A DNA stretch of 64,000 bases from Rhabdaerophilum sp. SD176 (GCF_030143245.1 NZ_JARJNS010000010.1:1-64000), one strand, 5' to 3'; positions 33,379-42,536 are shown, counted from the first letter of the stretch. The notes: generated by a model from the letters alone, not told the origin. Translations and numbers: made by a program.

Positions 33379-34229
33379 TCGGCCGCCTGGACGCTGAGTT
33401 CGGGCTCAAGCGTGGCCAGCGTCGCAAGATACGCCGCGCGGCGCTCGTTCCAGCGGATCAGCTCCAGTGCGCCGTCAAAATGTTCGACCAAAGCCGTGCA
33501 GCTCTCCACCCAGTCACCGGTATTCGCATAGCGGATGCCGAGCTTGTCATGCAGCGCGGCGGAATGGATATGCCCGCAGACGATCCCGTCCACGCGGCTG
33601 CGCTTGCCTTCATTGACCAGCACTTCCTCGAACCGGCCGATGAAATTGACGGCATTCTTCACCTTCGCCTTGGCCCAGCCGGAAAGCGACCAATAGGGGA
33701 AGCCGAGCTTGCGGCGGACGAGATTGAGGTACGTGTTCACGCCGAGCGCCAGCGTGTAGGCGCCATCCCCGAGGAAAGCGAGCCATTTCGCATGGCGCAC
33801 CACCATGTCGAACTGGTCACCATGCAGCACGAGCAGGCGCTGGCCGGCGGCCGTTTCATGGACGACGCGGTCAAGAATCTCGATCCCGCCGAAATTGGTC
33901 CCGCAATAATCGCGCAGGAATTCATCATGATTGCCCGGCAGATAGATGATGCGGGCGCCTTTCCGCACCTTGCGGAGCAGCTTCTGGACGAGGTCGTTGT
34001 GGGGCTGCGGCCAGTGCCAGCGGGCCTTGAGACGCCAACCATCGACGATGTCACCGACGAGGTAGATCGTGTCGGCATCATAGGCCCGGAGGAACTCCAA
34101 CAGCGCCTCGGCCTGGCAGCCACGGGTGCCGAGATGGATATCGGACAGGAAAAGGGTCCGCACCCGATAGGTGGAGGCTTCGTCCCGCGGGCGAATCAAT
34201 TCGCGTTCTGAGTTACCTTCGGTCATCAT
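33375..34229 (-). CDS. plcP: metallophosphoesterase, PlcP-like phospholipase C
   Basis: This 284-residue protein has the metal ligands of calcineurin-type phosphoesterases in order: LSDIHLG, VGDIVDGW, GNHDEFLR, LHGDQFD and CGHIHSA. It is often annotated as UDP-2,3-diacylglucosamine diphosphatase, but the TRGCQAE, PQPHND and YANTGDWVESCTALVEH segments match PlcP, which splits phosphatidylcholine and phosphatidylethanolamine to diacylglycerol when phosphate is scarce. The GT4 partner gene would turn the diacylglycerol into glycolipid. A PHO box lies 23 bases upstream of ATG 34229; this near position suggests a very short leader. Confidence 0.82.
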   Translation of the reverse strand: MMTEGNSERELIRPRDEASTYRVRTLFLSDIHLGTRGCQAEALLEFLRAYDADTIYLVGDIVDGWRLKARWHWPQPHNDLVQKLLRKVRKGARIIYLPGNHDEFLRDYCGTNFGGIEILDRVVHETAAGQRLLVLHGDQFDMVVRHAKWLAFLGDGAYTLALGVNTYLNLVRRKLGFPYWSLSGWAKAKVKNAVNFIGRFEEVLVNEGKRSRVDGIVCGHIHSAALHDKLGIRYANTGDWVESCTALVEHFDGALELIRWNERRAAYLATLATLEPELSVQAAE

Positions 34230-34251
34230 GGCGCGCAGTATTCAGAAGCCT

Positions 34252-34269
34252 ATAACAGATTGATGACGG
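34252..34269 (-). promoter_or_regulatory. PHO box upstream of plcP-agt
   Basis: On the minus strand CCGTCAT-N4-CTGTTAT matches the PhoB consensus CTGTCAT-N4-CTGTCAT with one mismatch in each half and exact 11-base repeat spacing. PHO boxes usually replace the -35 element. The box ends 23 bases before the plcP ATG, which leaves room for a -10 and little or no leader. Confidence 0.7.
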
Positions 34270-34362
34270 GAAGCTCACGGACTTTCCCGCGCGCGTGGCG
34301 AGTTTCGGGTTTTCCCGGCCGCAACAACCGGCTAGGGTCCGATTCACGCCGGATTTCCAGAC

Positions 34363-35376
34363 ATGTTTCCTCCCGATCGCCCCTTGCCCGGGCCGCCCCT
34401 GCCCCCGCAGCGCCCGCTGGTCGGGATCCTGTTCAAGGTTGCCTCCGCCCTCGCCTTTTCCTGTATGGGCGCCTCGGTGAAGATCGTGGGCTCGCTCACT
34501 GGGCCGGCCAGCGGCTTCCCCGTCGGGCAGGTGGTGTTCTGCCGCTCCTTCTTCGCGCTCATCCCGGTCTTTGTCTGGATGGCGATGGTCGGCAAGCTGC
34601 CGACGGCCTTCGCCACGACGAACCGCTACGGCCATATCAAGCGCGGCCTTGTCGGCTCGCTCGGCATGTTCTGCGGCTTTGCCGGGCTGACGACGCTGCC
34701 CCTGCCCGATGCCACCGCAATCTCTTTCGCCGCGCCGCTTTTCAGCGTGGTGCTGGCCGCTTTGCTGCTGGGCGAGGTTGTCCGGCTCTATCGATGGACG
34801 GCCGTACTGATCGGATTCTGCGGCGTGATCGTGATGCTGTGGCCGCATCTCTCGGCCGATGCCCTGTCGATTTCCGGCAGCGATGCCAAGGCGCGCGGGG
34901 CCTTCTTCTCGCTCTGCGGCGCCATCTGTGCGGCCTTCGCGATGATCGAGGTCCGCCGGCTGACCGCAACCGAAAGCACCGCCGCCATCGTCACCTATTT
35001 CTCGCTGATGACCACGACCTTCGGCATGATGTCGGTGCTGGGCGGGGCCTTCGACCCGAAATGGGCCTGGGTCCTCCCCGATGCGAAACAGGCGCTGTTC
35101 CTCGTCCTGACCGGCGTGATGGGCGGCTTCGGCCAGATCTTCCTCACGGAAAGCTATCGCCGTGCGCCGGCCTCGGTCGTCGCTCCGTTCGACTATACCG
35201 GCATGATCTTCGCGCTGTTCTGGGGCTATTTCCTGTTCGGGGACCTGCCGGACACGCTGGTCCTGATCGGCGCAGCCATCGTTTCGGGCGCCGGCATCTA
35301 CGTGATCCTGCGCGAGCGGCAGCTTGGCATCGACCGCGCCCGCCAGAGCGAGGCCTCGGCCCAGCGCGCCCTCTGA
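34363..35376 (+). CDS. DMT/EamA-family transporter
   Basis: This 337-residue membrane protein has about ten helices in two EamA repeats, for example ILFKVASALAFSCMGASVK and the repeat starting GAFFSLCGAICAAFAMIEV. The helix-rich PDATAISFAAPLFSVVLAALLLGE block is typical of EamA domain 1. Members export amino acids, nucleosides or other small molecules; the substrate is unknown. It is divergent from the plcP-like gene. No close Shine-Dalgarno is seen before ATG 34363. Confidence 0.82.
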   Translation: MFPPDRPLPGPPLPPQRPLVGILFKVASALAFSCMGASVKIVGSLTGPASGFPVGQVVFCRSFFALIPVFVWMAMVGKLPTAFATTNRYGHIKRGLVGSLGMFCGFAGLTTLPLPDATAISFAAPLFSVVLAALLLGEVVRLYRWTAVLIGFCGVIVMLWPHLSADALSISGSDAKARGAFFSLCGAICAAFAMIEVRRLTATESTAAIVTYFSLMTTTFGMMSVLGGAFDPKWAWVLPDAKQALFLVLTGVMGGFGQIFLTESYRRAPASVVAPFDYTGMIFALFWGYFLFGDLPDTLVLIGAAIVSGAGIYVILRERQLGIDRARQSEASAQRAL

Positions 35377-35417
35377 GGAACGGTTGCCAAACCTCGCATG
35401 AGGGATTAGCTAGCGAA

Positions 35418-35507
35418 GAACACGCTTGGGGTGCCCGGAAGACCGGGCTGAGAGGCTTCCCGCCAACCCATCGAACCTGAACCGGGTCATGCCGGCGGAG
35501 GAAAGCG
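35418..35507 (+). promoter_or_regulatory. TPP riboswitch (THI element)
   Basis: The conserved parts are in order: TTGGGGTGCCC, GGGCTGAGAGGC, then ACCCATCGAACCTGA, ACCGGGTCATGCCGGCGGAGG. The 3' part runs into the Shine-Dalgarno GGAGGA five bases before the thiM ATG, so TPP binding should block translation of the thi operon. Confidence 0.95.
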
Positions 35508-36299
35508 ATGCAGATGGTCCCCGCGCCCGCACCGGGCGTTCCCGCTCCCGATCCCGCCCTTTGGGCCGCGCGCTGCGGCGCCGTTCTCGCACGGCTGCGC
35601 CAGCGGCGCCCGCGCATCCATGCGCTGACGAACCCGGTCGCGCAGGCATTGACGGCGAATGGCCTGCTGGCGATCGGTGCCGTCCCGACGCTGACGACCC
35701 ATCCGGACGAGATCGAGGATTTCATCGCCAGCAGTGCCGCCGTTCTGCTCAATCTCGGGATGCTCGACGGCGAGCGTTTCGCCGCCCTGCCCCGCGCCGC
35801 TGCCGCCTCGGCCCGGCTGGGCCGGCCCTTCGTGCTGGATCCCGCCTTTGCCGACCGCTCACCCCGCCGGCGGGCGCTGGCGCTGGCGCTGATGGCGGAA
35901 ACGCCGACCATCCTGAAGCTGAACCCGGCAGAGGCAGAGGCTTTTGCGGCGGATCTCCCCTCCGGCTCCTGCCTCGTCGTGACGGGGCCGGTCGACCGGA
36001 TCCGCCTTGGCGGGCAGCGCCTCGCGCTGGCCAACGGCCACCCCCTGCTCCAGGACGTCACCGCCACCGGATGCCTGCTGGGCGCGATCCTGGCTGCCTG
36101 CCTCGCTGTCGAGGCTGATCCGGTCCTTGCGGCTGCCACCGGGCTGTCGGTGCTCAACATCGCCGCTGAACAGGCCGCCGGCCTTGCCAGCGGCCCCGGC
36201 AGCTTCGCCGTCCATCTCATTGACAGCCTCGCCGCCCTCACCCCCGAGGACATGACCGGGAGAATACGCCTCGCGCCTGCCGGAGGAGACACACCATGA
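35508..36299 (+). CDS. thiM: hydroxyethylthiazole kinase
   Basis: This 263-residue ribokinase-fold enzyme phosphorylates hydroxyethylthiazole in the thiamine salvage pathway. [20 protein letters not shown] near the start, [19 protein letters not shown] and [12 protein letters not shown] with the conserved Cys match ThiM. Its ATG follows the TPP riboswitch directly. The stop overlaps thiD as ATGA. No thiE (phosphate synthase) is present here. Confidence 0.95.
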   Translation: MQMVPAPAPGVPAPDPALWAARCGAVLARLRQRRPRIHALTNPVAQALTANGLLAIGAVPTLTTHPDEIEDFIASSAAVLLNLGMLDGERFAALPRAAAASARLGRPFVLDPAFADRSPRRRALALALMAETPTILKLNPAEAEAFAADLPSGSCLVVTGPVDRIRLGGQRLALANGHPLLQDVTATGCLLGAILAACLAVEADPVLAAATGLSVLNIAAEQAAGLASGPGSFAVHLIDSLAALTPEDMTGRIRLAPAGGDTP

Positions 36300-37093
36300 C
36301 GGCCATCGCCCTCACCATTGCCGGCTCGGATTCAGGCGGCGGCGCCGGCATCCAGGCGGATCTGAAAACCTTCTCCGCCCTCGGCGTCTACGGCGCCAGC
36401 GTGATCACCGCGCTGACGGCGCAGAACACGCTCGGCGTGCAGGGCATCCTTGATATCCCGCCGGATTTTGTCCGTCAGCAGATTACCTCGGTGCTCGAGG
36501 ATATCCCCGTCAACGCCGTGAAGATCGGCATGCTCTCGGTTCCGGCGACGATCGAGGCCGTGGCCGACAGCCTCGCCGGCACGTTTGCCGGCCCGGTCGT
36601 CATCGATCCTGTCATGGTCGCGGCCAGCGGCGATCCCCTGCTGACAGACGCTGCCATCGCCACCCTGATCGCCCGGCTGCTGCCCCGCGCCGACCTGCTG
36701 ACACCGAACTTGCATGAAGCGGCGCGGCTGCTCGGGCAGCCCATGGCGGAGACTGTCGCTGCAATGGAGGAGCAGGGCCGCGCCCTGCTCGCCCTCGGCC
36801 CGCGCGCCGTGCTGATGAAGGGCGGCCACGGGACCGGTGCGGAGGCGGTCGACGTGCTCGTCACGCCCGGCGGCCTCCGGCATGTCTCGGCCCCGCGCAT
36901 CCCCTCGCGCAACAGCCATGGAACCGGCTGCACCCTGTCCTCGGCCATCGCAGCGGAACTGGCCAAGGGGCATGTCCTTGAGGAGGCCGTCGCTACCGCC
37001 AAGGCCTATGTCCATGCCGCCATCGCTGCGGCGGATCGCCTCCATGTCGGGCAGGGCCATGGCCCGACCCATCATTTCCACGCATTCTGGTGA
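36296..37093 (+). CDS. thiD: hydroxymethylpyrimidine kinase/phosphomethylpyrimidine kinase
   Basis: This 265-residue enzyme carries out both phosphorylations of hydroxymethylpyrimidine for thiamine synthesis. [17 protein letters not shown] at the start, [21 protein letters not shown] and [14 protein letters not shown] are all ThiD signatures. It overlaps thiM by four bases and lies in the same TPP-controlled operon. Ten bases separate it from the TRAP binding protein gene. Confidence 0.96.
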   Translation: MTAIALTIAGSDSGGGAGIQADLKTFSALGVYGASVITALTAQNTLGVQGILDIPPDFVRQQITSVLEDIPVNAVKIGMLSVPATIEAVADSLAGTFAGPVVIDPVMVAASGDPLLTDAAIATLIARLLPRADLLTPNLHEAARLLGQPMAETVAAMEEQGRALLALGPRAVLMKGGHGTGAEAVDVLVTPGGLRHVSAPRIPSRNSHGTGCTLSSAIAAELAKGHVLEEAVATAKAYVHAAIAAADRLHVGQGHGPTHHFHAFW

Positions 37094-37103
37094 GGAGCCC
37101 GGC

Positions 37104-38177
37104 ATGACCCGCACCCGTCGCTCGCTTCTCGCCGGCGTTGCCGCCAGCCCCGCCCTGCTCGCCGCCCCCGCCGTCCATGCGCAGGAACGCATCCGCTGGC
37201 GCATGGCCACATCCTGGCCGAAGAACCTGCCCGGGCCGGGCATCGCCGCCGCCTATCTCGCGCGGCGCGTCGCCGAACTCTCGGGCGGCACCTTCGAGAT
37301 CCAGCTCTTCGGCGCGGGCGAGATCGTGCCCGCCTTGCAGGTGCTGGATGCCGTGGGAAACGGGACGGTCGAAATGGGCCATTCCGCCGCCTTCTTCTGG
37401 CAGGGCAAGAACCCCGCCGCCAATGCCTTCACCACCCTGCCCTTCGGTCCCGATCCGATCGAGCATCAGGCCTGGCTGGAACGCGGCGGCGGGCAGGCCT
37501 TGTGGGACGAGCTCTATCGCCTGTTCGCGGTCAAGCCGCTGCTTGCCGGCAATACCGGCCCCTCCATGGCCGGCTGGTTCAAGCGTGAACTCGGCTCGGC
37601 CGCCGATCTCCGCGGCCTGAAGATCCGCGCACAGGGCCTCGGCGCCGAACTCTGGCAGCGCCTGGGAGCCACCGCGCTGACTGTCGCCCCGGGCGACCTG
37701 CTGATCTCGCTCTCCTCGGGCGTGATCGACGCGGTCGAATTCCTCGCCCCGGTCAATGACCTGCCGCTTGGGCTCTACAAGCCGGCGCCCTTCTATTATG
37801 CCCCCGGCTTCAACAAGCCGAATGGCGCGGCCGAGGCGATCATCCATCTCCCGGCCTGGGAAAAGCTCTCGCCGGCCCATCGCGCCATGCTGGAGGCGGC
37901 ATCAGCGGAAGCCCATGCCCGCGGCCTTGTCGAGGCCCAGAACGACAATGCCGGCGCGATGCTCGAGCTCGTGACGAACCGTCAGGTCCAGCTCCGCCGG
38001 CTGCCGGCCGATCTCCTTGCCGCCGCGCGCCAGCATGCCCGCGACCTCGTGCAGGATCTCGCTGCAAAATCGGAGCTTTCGGGCCGGATCATCGCCTCGA
38101 TGGAGGCCTCCCGCGCACGCGCCCGGCCGTGGCGCCGGGTGACGTTGGCCGGCTCGCTGGCCATGCAGGGAGATTGA
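37104..38177 (+). CDS. TRAP transporter substrate-binding protein (TakP type), orphan
   Basis: This 357-residue periplasmic protein has a twin-arginine-like signal (RTRRSLLAG, hydrophobic stretch, AVHA-QE cleavage) and a TRAP binding fold beginning WRMATSWPKNLPGPG, the form seen in TakP-type oxoacid binders. LRGLKIRAQGL carries the Arg that usually binds the ligand carboxylate. No DctQ/DctM genes adjoin; the full TRAP set at 43-46 kb has its own binding protein. It starts ten bases after thiD and is probably cotranscribed behind the TPP riboswitch, which hints at a thiamine-related ligand; the family favours carboxylates. Confidence 0.85.
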   Translation: MTRTRRSLLAGVAASPALLAAPAVHAQERIRWRMATSWPKNLPGPGIAAAYLARRVAELSGGTFEIQLFGAGEIVPALQVLDAVGNGTVEMGHSAAFFWQGKNPAANAFTTLPFGPDPIEHQAWLERGGGQALWDELYRLFAVKPLLAGNTGPSMAGWFKRELGSAADLRGLKIRAQGLGAELWQRLGATALTVAPGDLLISLSSGVIDAVEFLAPVNDLPLGLYKPAPFYYAPGFNKPNGAAEAIIHLPAWEKLSPAHRAMLEAASAEAHARGLVEAQNDNAGAMLELVTNRQVQLRRLPADLLAAARQHARDLVQDLAAKSELSGRIIASMEASRARARPWRRVTLAGSLAMQGD

Positions 38178-38229
38178 GCCCGGCATCTTGCGCGCGGCCC
38201 GAGGCTGGGGCAAAAGAAGTTCGGCGCAA

Positions 38230-38243
38230 CGAACGATCGTTCG
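38230..38243. promoter_or_regulatory. palindromic operator before the XRE-cupin gene
   Basis: CGAACGATCGTTCG is a perfect 14-base palindrome 26 bases upstream of the regulator start. HTH_3 regulators commonly bind such sites for autoregulation. Confidence 0.55.
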
Positions 38244-38269
38244 CCTGACAAAACAACCTCAGATCGGTC

Positions 38270-38881
38270 ATGCAGGACAAGGACAAACCGCGCGAGATGG
38301 ATGCCGGCGCCGTGGCGCTGTCCGGGCAGCTGGGCAAGACCATCCAGCGGCTGCGCAAGGCCTACAATCTCTCGCTCTCGGAACTGGCCGAGCAGAGTGG
38401 CGTGGCCAAGTCGATCATCAGCCAGATCGAGCGGAACGAGACCAACCCCACCCTCGCAACGATCTGGCGGCTCAGCCAGGCGCTGGATGTCTCGATTGAA
38501 CGCTTCCTCGTCTCCTCGGAGGAGGAGCCCTTTATCGAAAAGGCCAGCAAGGGCGATACCCCGATCCTCGTCTCCGATGACGGCAAAATGCGCCTCGCCA
38601 TTGTCGGCTGGCTGAAAACCGTGGAATGGCTGCAATGGTATGATGTGCAGGCCGAACCCGGCGCCGTGCTGGATTCCGATGCCCATCAGCGCGGCTCGGT
38701 GGAGAACCTGTCGGTGATCAGCGGCGCTTTCGAGGTCGAGGTCGGCGGTGTGACGGAAGTGGCGCGTGCCGGCGAAACCCTGCGCTATCGCTGCGACCGG
38801 CAGCACATTATCCGCTGCATTGGCGATCAACCCGGCCATGCCACGATGGTGGTGATCCTCAAGGCTGCGGTGATGGATTGA
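38270..38881 (+). CDS. XRE-family regulator with C-terminal cupin
   Basis: This 203-residue protein has an N-terminal HTH (KTIQRLRKAYNLSLSELAE then SGVAKSIISQIERNETNP, residues about 23-80) and a C-terminal cupin of about 75 residues (VLDSDAHQRGSVENL..ISGAFEVEVGG, ..RYRCDRQHIIRC). Relatives control metabolic and transport genes in response to small ligands bound by the cupin. The target is unknown. A perfect palindrome lies 26 bases upstream. The TRAP binding protein gene is just upstream on the same strand. Confidence 0.88.
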   Translation: MQDKDKPREMDAGAVALSGQLGKTIQRLRKAYNLSLSELAEQSGVAKSIISQIERNETNPTLATIWRLSQALDVSIERFLVSSEEEPFIEKASKGDTPILVSDDGKMRLAIVGWLKTVEWLQWYDVQAEPGAVLDSDAHQRGSVENLSVISGAFEVEVGGVTEVARAGETLRYRCDRQHIIRCIGDQPGHATMVVILKAAVMD

Positions 38882-38918
38882 CCGCAGGCGCCTGTGTCGG
38901 ACCAGGCGTCGCCATGCG

Positions 38919-39641
38919 CTAGAAAATCCGCCCGCCTGCCAGCGTGATCCCGCCGAAGACAATCCCGATCGACATCGCCAGCACGACCAGCGCGCGCAAG
39001 GTCACCGAAGGCGCGGGCACCATCTCCGTAGCGTCGACATAGGGTTCCGCCGGCTTCCGGCCTGTCACCATCGCCTGGATCAGCGGTTCACCTGTCATCA
39101 TGCCGTAGCCGGCATTGGCCAGCACATGGATGGCCGCGAAGCCGATGATCATGTTGAACCCCCGCACATGCAGGTCCGTGATCACCTTGGCGGTCTCGTC
39201 GGAGATCAGCCGCTTGAGCGGGCCGGCCGTGATCTCGTTATGCTCCAGCGAGAACAGGCCGAGCATGGCCTGCGTCGCCACTGCTGCCAGCAGGACGAGG
39301 ATCATCGCCGTCCCGAGCGGGTTATGCCCGAGATAGCGCGCCTTCTCGCCACGCATCATGCCGAGCCCGTAGCGCAGCATCGCCCCCGGCCCCCGGACGA
39401 AGCTGGCCCAGCGGGCGGTCGAGGAACCGACCACCCCCCAGATCAACCGGAAGACCAGCAGCACCAGAATGGCATAGCCATTCCAGCGATGCCATTTCAG
39501 CGTCGGATCACCGATTTTGTTCGCCAGTTCGAAACTGAGCCACGCCGACACGATCAGGCTGACAAACAGCCAGTGAAAGGCGCGGGTGGGCCAGTCCCAC
39601 ACCCGCACCGTACCCGCATGGGTGCGGTCGAGTCCCGACAT
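38919..39641 (-). CDS. cytochrome b561-type membrane protein
   Basis: This 240-residue protein has four to five membrane helices with His ligands in FHWLFV (near 23), KWHRWNGY (near 50), DLHVRGF and AAIHVLAN, typical of the cytochrome b561/Ni-hydrogenase cytochrome b fold with two hemes. RVWDWPTRAFHW at the start is a hallmark. It lies downstream of the cytochrome c'-like gene with a 12-base gap; such pairs pass electrons between quinol and a periplasmic cytochrome c. Confidence 0.88.
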   Translation of the reverse strand: MSGLDRTHAGTVRVWDWPTRAFHWLFVSLIVSAWLSFELANKIGDPTLKWHRWNGYAILVLLVFRLIWGVVGSSTARWASFVRGPGAMLRYGLGMMRGEKARYLGHNPLGTAMILVLLAAVATQAMLGLFSLEHNEITAGPLKRLISDETAKVITDLHVRGFNMIIGFAAIHVLANAGYGMMTGEPLIQAMVTGRKPAEPYVDATEMVPAPSVTLRALVVLAMSIGIVFGGITLAGGRIF

Positions 39642-39653
39642 GGCTGGCGATCC

Positions 39654-40082
39654 TCAGCGGGCGCGGAATTCCTGATGGCATGCACCGCAATTGCCGAGCA
39701 CCTTCGGCATCTCGGCCTTCATGCTGGCTTCGTCCTTGATCGCCGCGAGGGCGGCCGTGGCATCGGCTTCCAGCTTGGTGAAGATCCCGGTGAACTTGGC
39801 CTTGTTCTGCCAGATGGCCGGCAGGGCCTTGGTGTCGCCGGTCTTCGAATCATCCGGGAAGAGACCCGGCAACGTCTTCGCGTTGGCCTGGATCGTGCGC
39901 AGCCCGTTCTGCACAGTCGCGAGGTTGAACGCGTCTTCACCGCGCAGCATCTTGCCGATCGGGCCGGCAGCGCCACCCATGGCCTTGAACTGGTCCTTGC
40001 GCTGGCCGATCGCGGCTGACTGCGCATAGGCGGCACCAACGCCAACCGCAAGGAGGGTAGCGAGAACAACGACACGACGCAT
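39654..40082 (-). CDS. cytochrome c' family (class II) cytochrome
   Basis: This 142-residue protein has a signal peptide (MRRVVVLATLLAVGVGAAYA-Q) and one heme site CGACH placed near the C-terminus, as in class II cytochromes c, with a four-helix pattern before it. It acts in the periplasm, in electron transfer or in NO/CO binding. ATG 40082 follows AAGGAA; the upstream frame lacks a signal. It is encoded directly before the cytochrome b561 gene. Confidence 0.92.
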   Translation of the reverse strand: MRRVVVLATLLAVGVGAAYAQSAAIGQRKDQFKAMGGAAGPIGKMLRGEDAFNLATVQNGLRTIQANAKTLPGLFPDDSKTGDTKALPAIWQNKAKFTGIFTKLEADATAALAAIKDEASMKAEMPKVLGNCGACHQEFRAR

Positions 40083-40247
40083 GGGAAATTCCTTCTTTTG
40101 GTGGAGGTCGAGGCACGGCGCCACGCCCGCATCCACCTCACCTTGGAGGCAGACCCGACTTTGTCTAGGTCTAATTTGTTGCATTCATGCAAAGGTGGCT
40201 GCGCTTCACAGGCTCGTGATCGGCGCAGCCGCGCATTTTTGCTTTTC

Positions 40248-42536
40248 CTAGCGCTGCAAGGCAGCCCAGATCGCCTGTGCATTGGCCGGCATGTCGATAT
40301 GGCGGATGCCCCTGGCCCGCCGGAGCGCATCGACGATCGCATTCATGACCGCCGGTGCCGCGCCGATCGTCCCGGCCTCGCCGGCCCCCTTCACGCCGAT
40401 CGCGTTTGTCGTGCAGGGCACGTTGCGCGTCTCGAACTGGAAGTTCGGGATATCGGTGGCCCGGGGCATGGCATAGTCGAGGAAGCTGGCGGTCAGGATC
40501 TGGCCCTTCTCGTCCTGGACGAAACGCTCGATCATCGCTTGGCCGATTCCCTGCGCTGCGCCGCCATGGATCTGACCGGCCAGCAGGATCGGGTTCAACG
40601 TCACGCCGAAATCATCGACAATGACGAAATTGACGATCTGCGTTTCCCCGGTCTCCGGATCGATCTCGACCTCGCAGACATGCGTGCCGTTCGGATAGGT
40701 GGCTTCCGGCGGCCGGAACTCGGCCTGCGTCGAGAGCTTGCCCCTCGCAGCCGGCAGGGCGGCAATCTCGGCATAGGTCAGCTGACGGTCGGTGCCGGCG
40801 ATCCGGACAGCGCCATCGGCAATCTCGAGATCCCCTTTTCCGGCCTCGAGCGCTTCGGCAGCCAGCGTGGTGACGACATCCGCCAGAAGCTCCGCCGCCC
40901 GCGCCACCGCAGCCCCGCCGACCGGGATGGAGCGCGAGCCGCCCGTGCCCGAACCGGTGGGCGTGTCATTCGTGTCGCCCTGCTTCACGCGGATCCGCTC
41001 CAGCGGCAGGTCGAGATGCTGCGCCACAAGCTGGGCATAGGCGGTCTCATGCCCCTGACCGTTCGACTGCGTGCCGATTTTCACGGTCACGCCGCCATCC
41101 TTCTCCAGCGTCAGATAGGCCGGCTCGGGCGATCCGCCACCGCAAGCCTCGATATACACGCCGAAGCCGATGCCGCGCAGCCTGCCCGCCTTCTTCGAGG
41201 CCTTGAGCCGGGCCGGGAAGCCCTTCCAGTCCGCCTGGTCGAGCGCAGCCTCCAAATGACCGGCAAAATCCCCGGAATCATAGACCCGCCCGGTCGCGGT
41301 CTTGTACGGCATCTGTTTCGGCTTGATGAAATTCTGCTTGCGCAGCTTCACCCGGTCGAGGCCCAGTTCGTCGGCGATGTAATCGACAAGCCGCTCGATC
41401 GTGTAGGCGGCTTCCGGGCGGCCGGCGCCGCGATAGGCATCGAAGGGCACCGAATTCGAGTAGATCCCGCGGATGCGGGTATAGCCTGCGGGGATATCAT
41501 AGACGCCGGTCAGCATGGTCGAGCCGATCCAGGGGATATAGGGCCCGAATTGCGAGAGATAAGCGCCCATATTGGCGTCCAGCATCACCCGCATGGCCAG
41601 GAACCGGCCCTTCTCGTCCAGCGCCATCTCGGCCCGGGTGAGATTGTCGCGCCCATGCGCGCAGGCGAAGAAATGCTCCGAACGGTCCGAGGTCCATCCG
41701 ACCGGCGCGTCCAGCACCATCGCCGCATGCAGCGCGAGGGGATATTCGCGATACATGAAACTCTTGGTGCCGAACCCGCCGCCGACATCCGGCGTGACCA
41801 CGCGCAGGGTGGCCGGGTCCATCCGGAAGATGAACTTGGCGAGGGTATTGCGGATGCCATGCACGCCCTGGCTGCCAAGCGTCACCAGCCAGGTCCCGCC
41901 TTTCGCCGGCTCCGCCACGATGGTGCGGGGCTCCATGTAATTGGCGATGATCCGGCTGTTGACGATGTCGAGCCCGATGACGCGCGGCGCCTTGGCGAAG
42001 ATCGCATCGGTCTTCGCCTGATCGCCAAGCACATGGTCGAAGGCGACGTTGCCCGGTGCCTCGGCATGGACAAGCGGCGCCCCGGCCTGACGGGCTGCTC
42101 CGACATCCGAGACGACCGGCGCTTCCTTCCAGCGGATCTCGATGGCTTCGGCCGCGTCCTTGGCCTGTTCGAGCGTCTCGGCCACGATGAAGGCGACGGC
42201 CTCCCCGACATGCCGGACCCGGTCCTTCGGCAGGACCGGATAGGACGGCATCGGCGGCATGGAGCCGTCGGTATTCTTGATCGGCGCCTGGCAGGGCAGG
42301 TCACCGAGATGCGACACCTCGGCATGCGTCAGGATCAGCCGGACACCCGGCATGGCCCGCGCCGCCGCGAGATCCCCCATCGTGAAGGTGGCGCTGGCGA
42401 AGGGCGCCCGCAGCACGAAGCCGTGCAGCTGGCCCTTCGCCCGGTAATCGGTCGCATAATGGCCCTGCCCCGTGAGGAAGCGATGGTCTTCCACGCGCGT
42501 GAGCGCCTGGCCCATTCCGAATTTCATTGGACGCAT
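40248..42536 (-). CDS. xanthine dehydrogenase/CoxL-like molybdopterin subunit, orphan
   Basis: This 762-residue protein is a full-length large subunit of the xanthine oxidase family. It has GGGFGTK (252-258) and QGHETAYAQ for the molybdopterin cofactor, AYRGAGRPE at 367-375 in the active-site loop, and GAGEAGTIG near residue 715 with the catalytic Glu. AYRGAGR is the form II CoxL motif, not the AYRCSFR of true CO dehydrogenase, so CO oxidation is unlikely. The iron-sulfur and FAD subunits that normally accompany it are absent from the window. Substrate unknown. Start 42536 or three codons on. Confidence 0.9.
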   Translation of the reverse strand: MRPMKFGMGQALTRVEDHRFLTGQGHYATDYRAKGQLHGFVLRAPFASATFTMGDLAAARAMPGVRLILTHAEVSHLGDLPCQAPIKNTDGSMPPMPSYPVLPKDRVRHVGEAVAFIVAETLEQAKDAAEAIEIRWKEAPVVSDVGAARQAGAPLVHAEAPGNVAFDHVLGDQAKTDAIFAKAPRVIGLDIVNSRIIANYMEPRTIVAEPAKGGTWLVTLGSQGVHGIRNTLAKFIFRMDPATLRVVTPDVGGGFGTKSFMYREYPLALHAAMVLDAPVGWTSDRSEHFFACAHGRDNLTRAEMALDEKGRFLAMRVMLDANMGAYLSQFGPYIPWIGSTMLTGVYDIPAGYTRIRGIYSNSVPFDAYRGAGRPEAAYTIERLVDYIADELGLDRVKLRKQNFIKPKQMPYKTATGRVYDSGDFAGHLEAALDQADWKGFPARLKASKKAGRLRGIGFGVYIEACGGGSPEPAYLTLEKDGGVTVKIGTQSNGQGHETAYAQLVAQHLDLPLERIRVKQGDTNDTPTGSGTGGSRSIPVGGAAVARAAELLADVVTTLAAEALEAGKGDLEIADGAVRIAGTDRQLTYAEIAALPAARGKLSTQAEFRPPEATYPNGTHVCEVEIDPETGETQIVNFVIVDDFGVTLNPILLAGQIHGGAAQGIGQAMIERFVQDEKGQILTASFLDYAMPRATDIPNFQFETRNVPCTTNAIGVKGAGEAGTIGAAPAVMNAIVDALRRARGIRHIDMPANAQAIWAALQR

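Noticed and set aside
33375-34229. UDP-2,3-diacylglucosamine hydrolase (LpxH) of lipid A synthesis
   Set aside because: The motifs, the GT4 partner and the PHO box fit PlcP better; LpxH alone would not explain the phosphate-type promoter.
40248-42536. Aerobic CO dehydrogenase large subunit (CoxL form I)
   Set aside because: The active-site loop is AYRGAGR rather than AYRCSFR and no CoxM/CoxS genes are adjacent.
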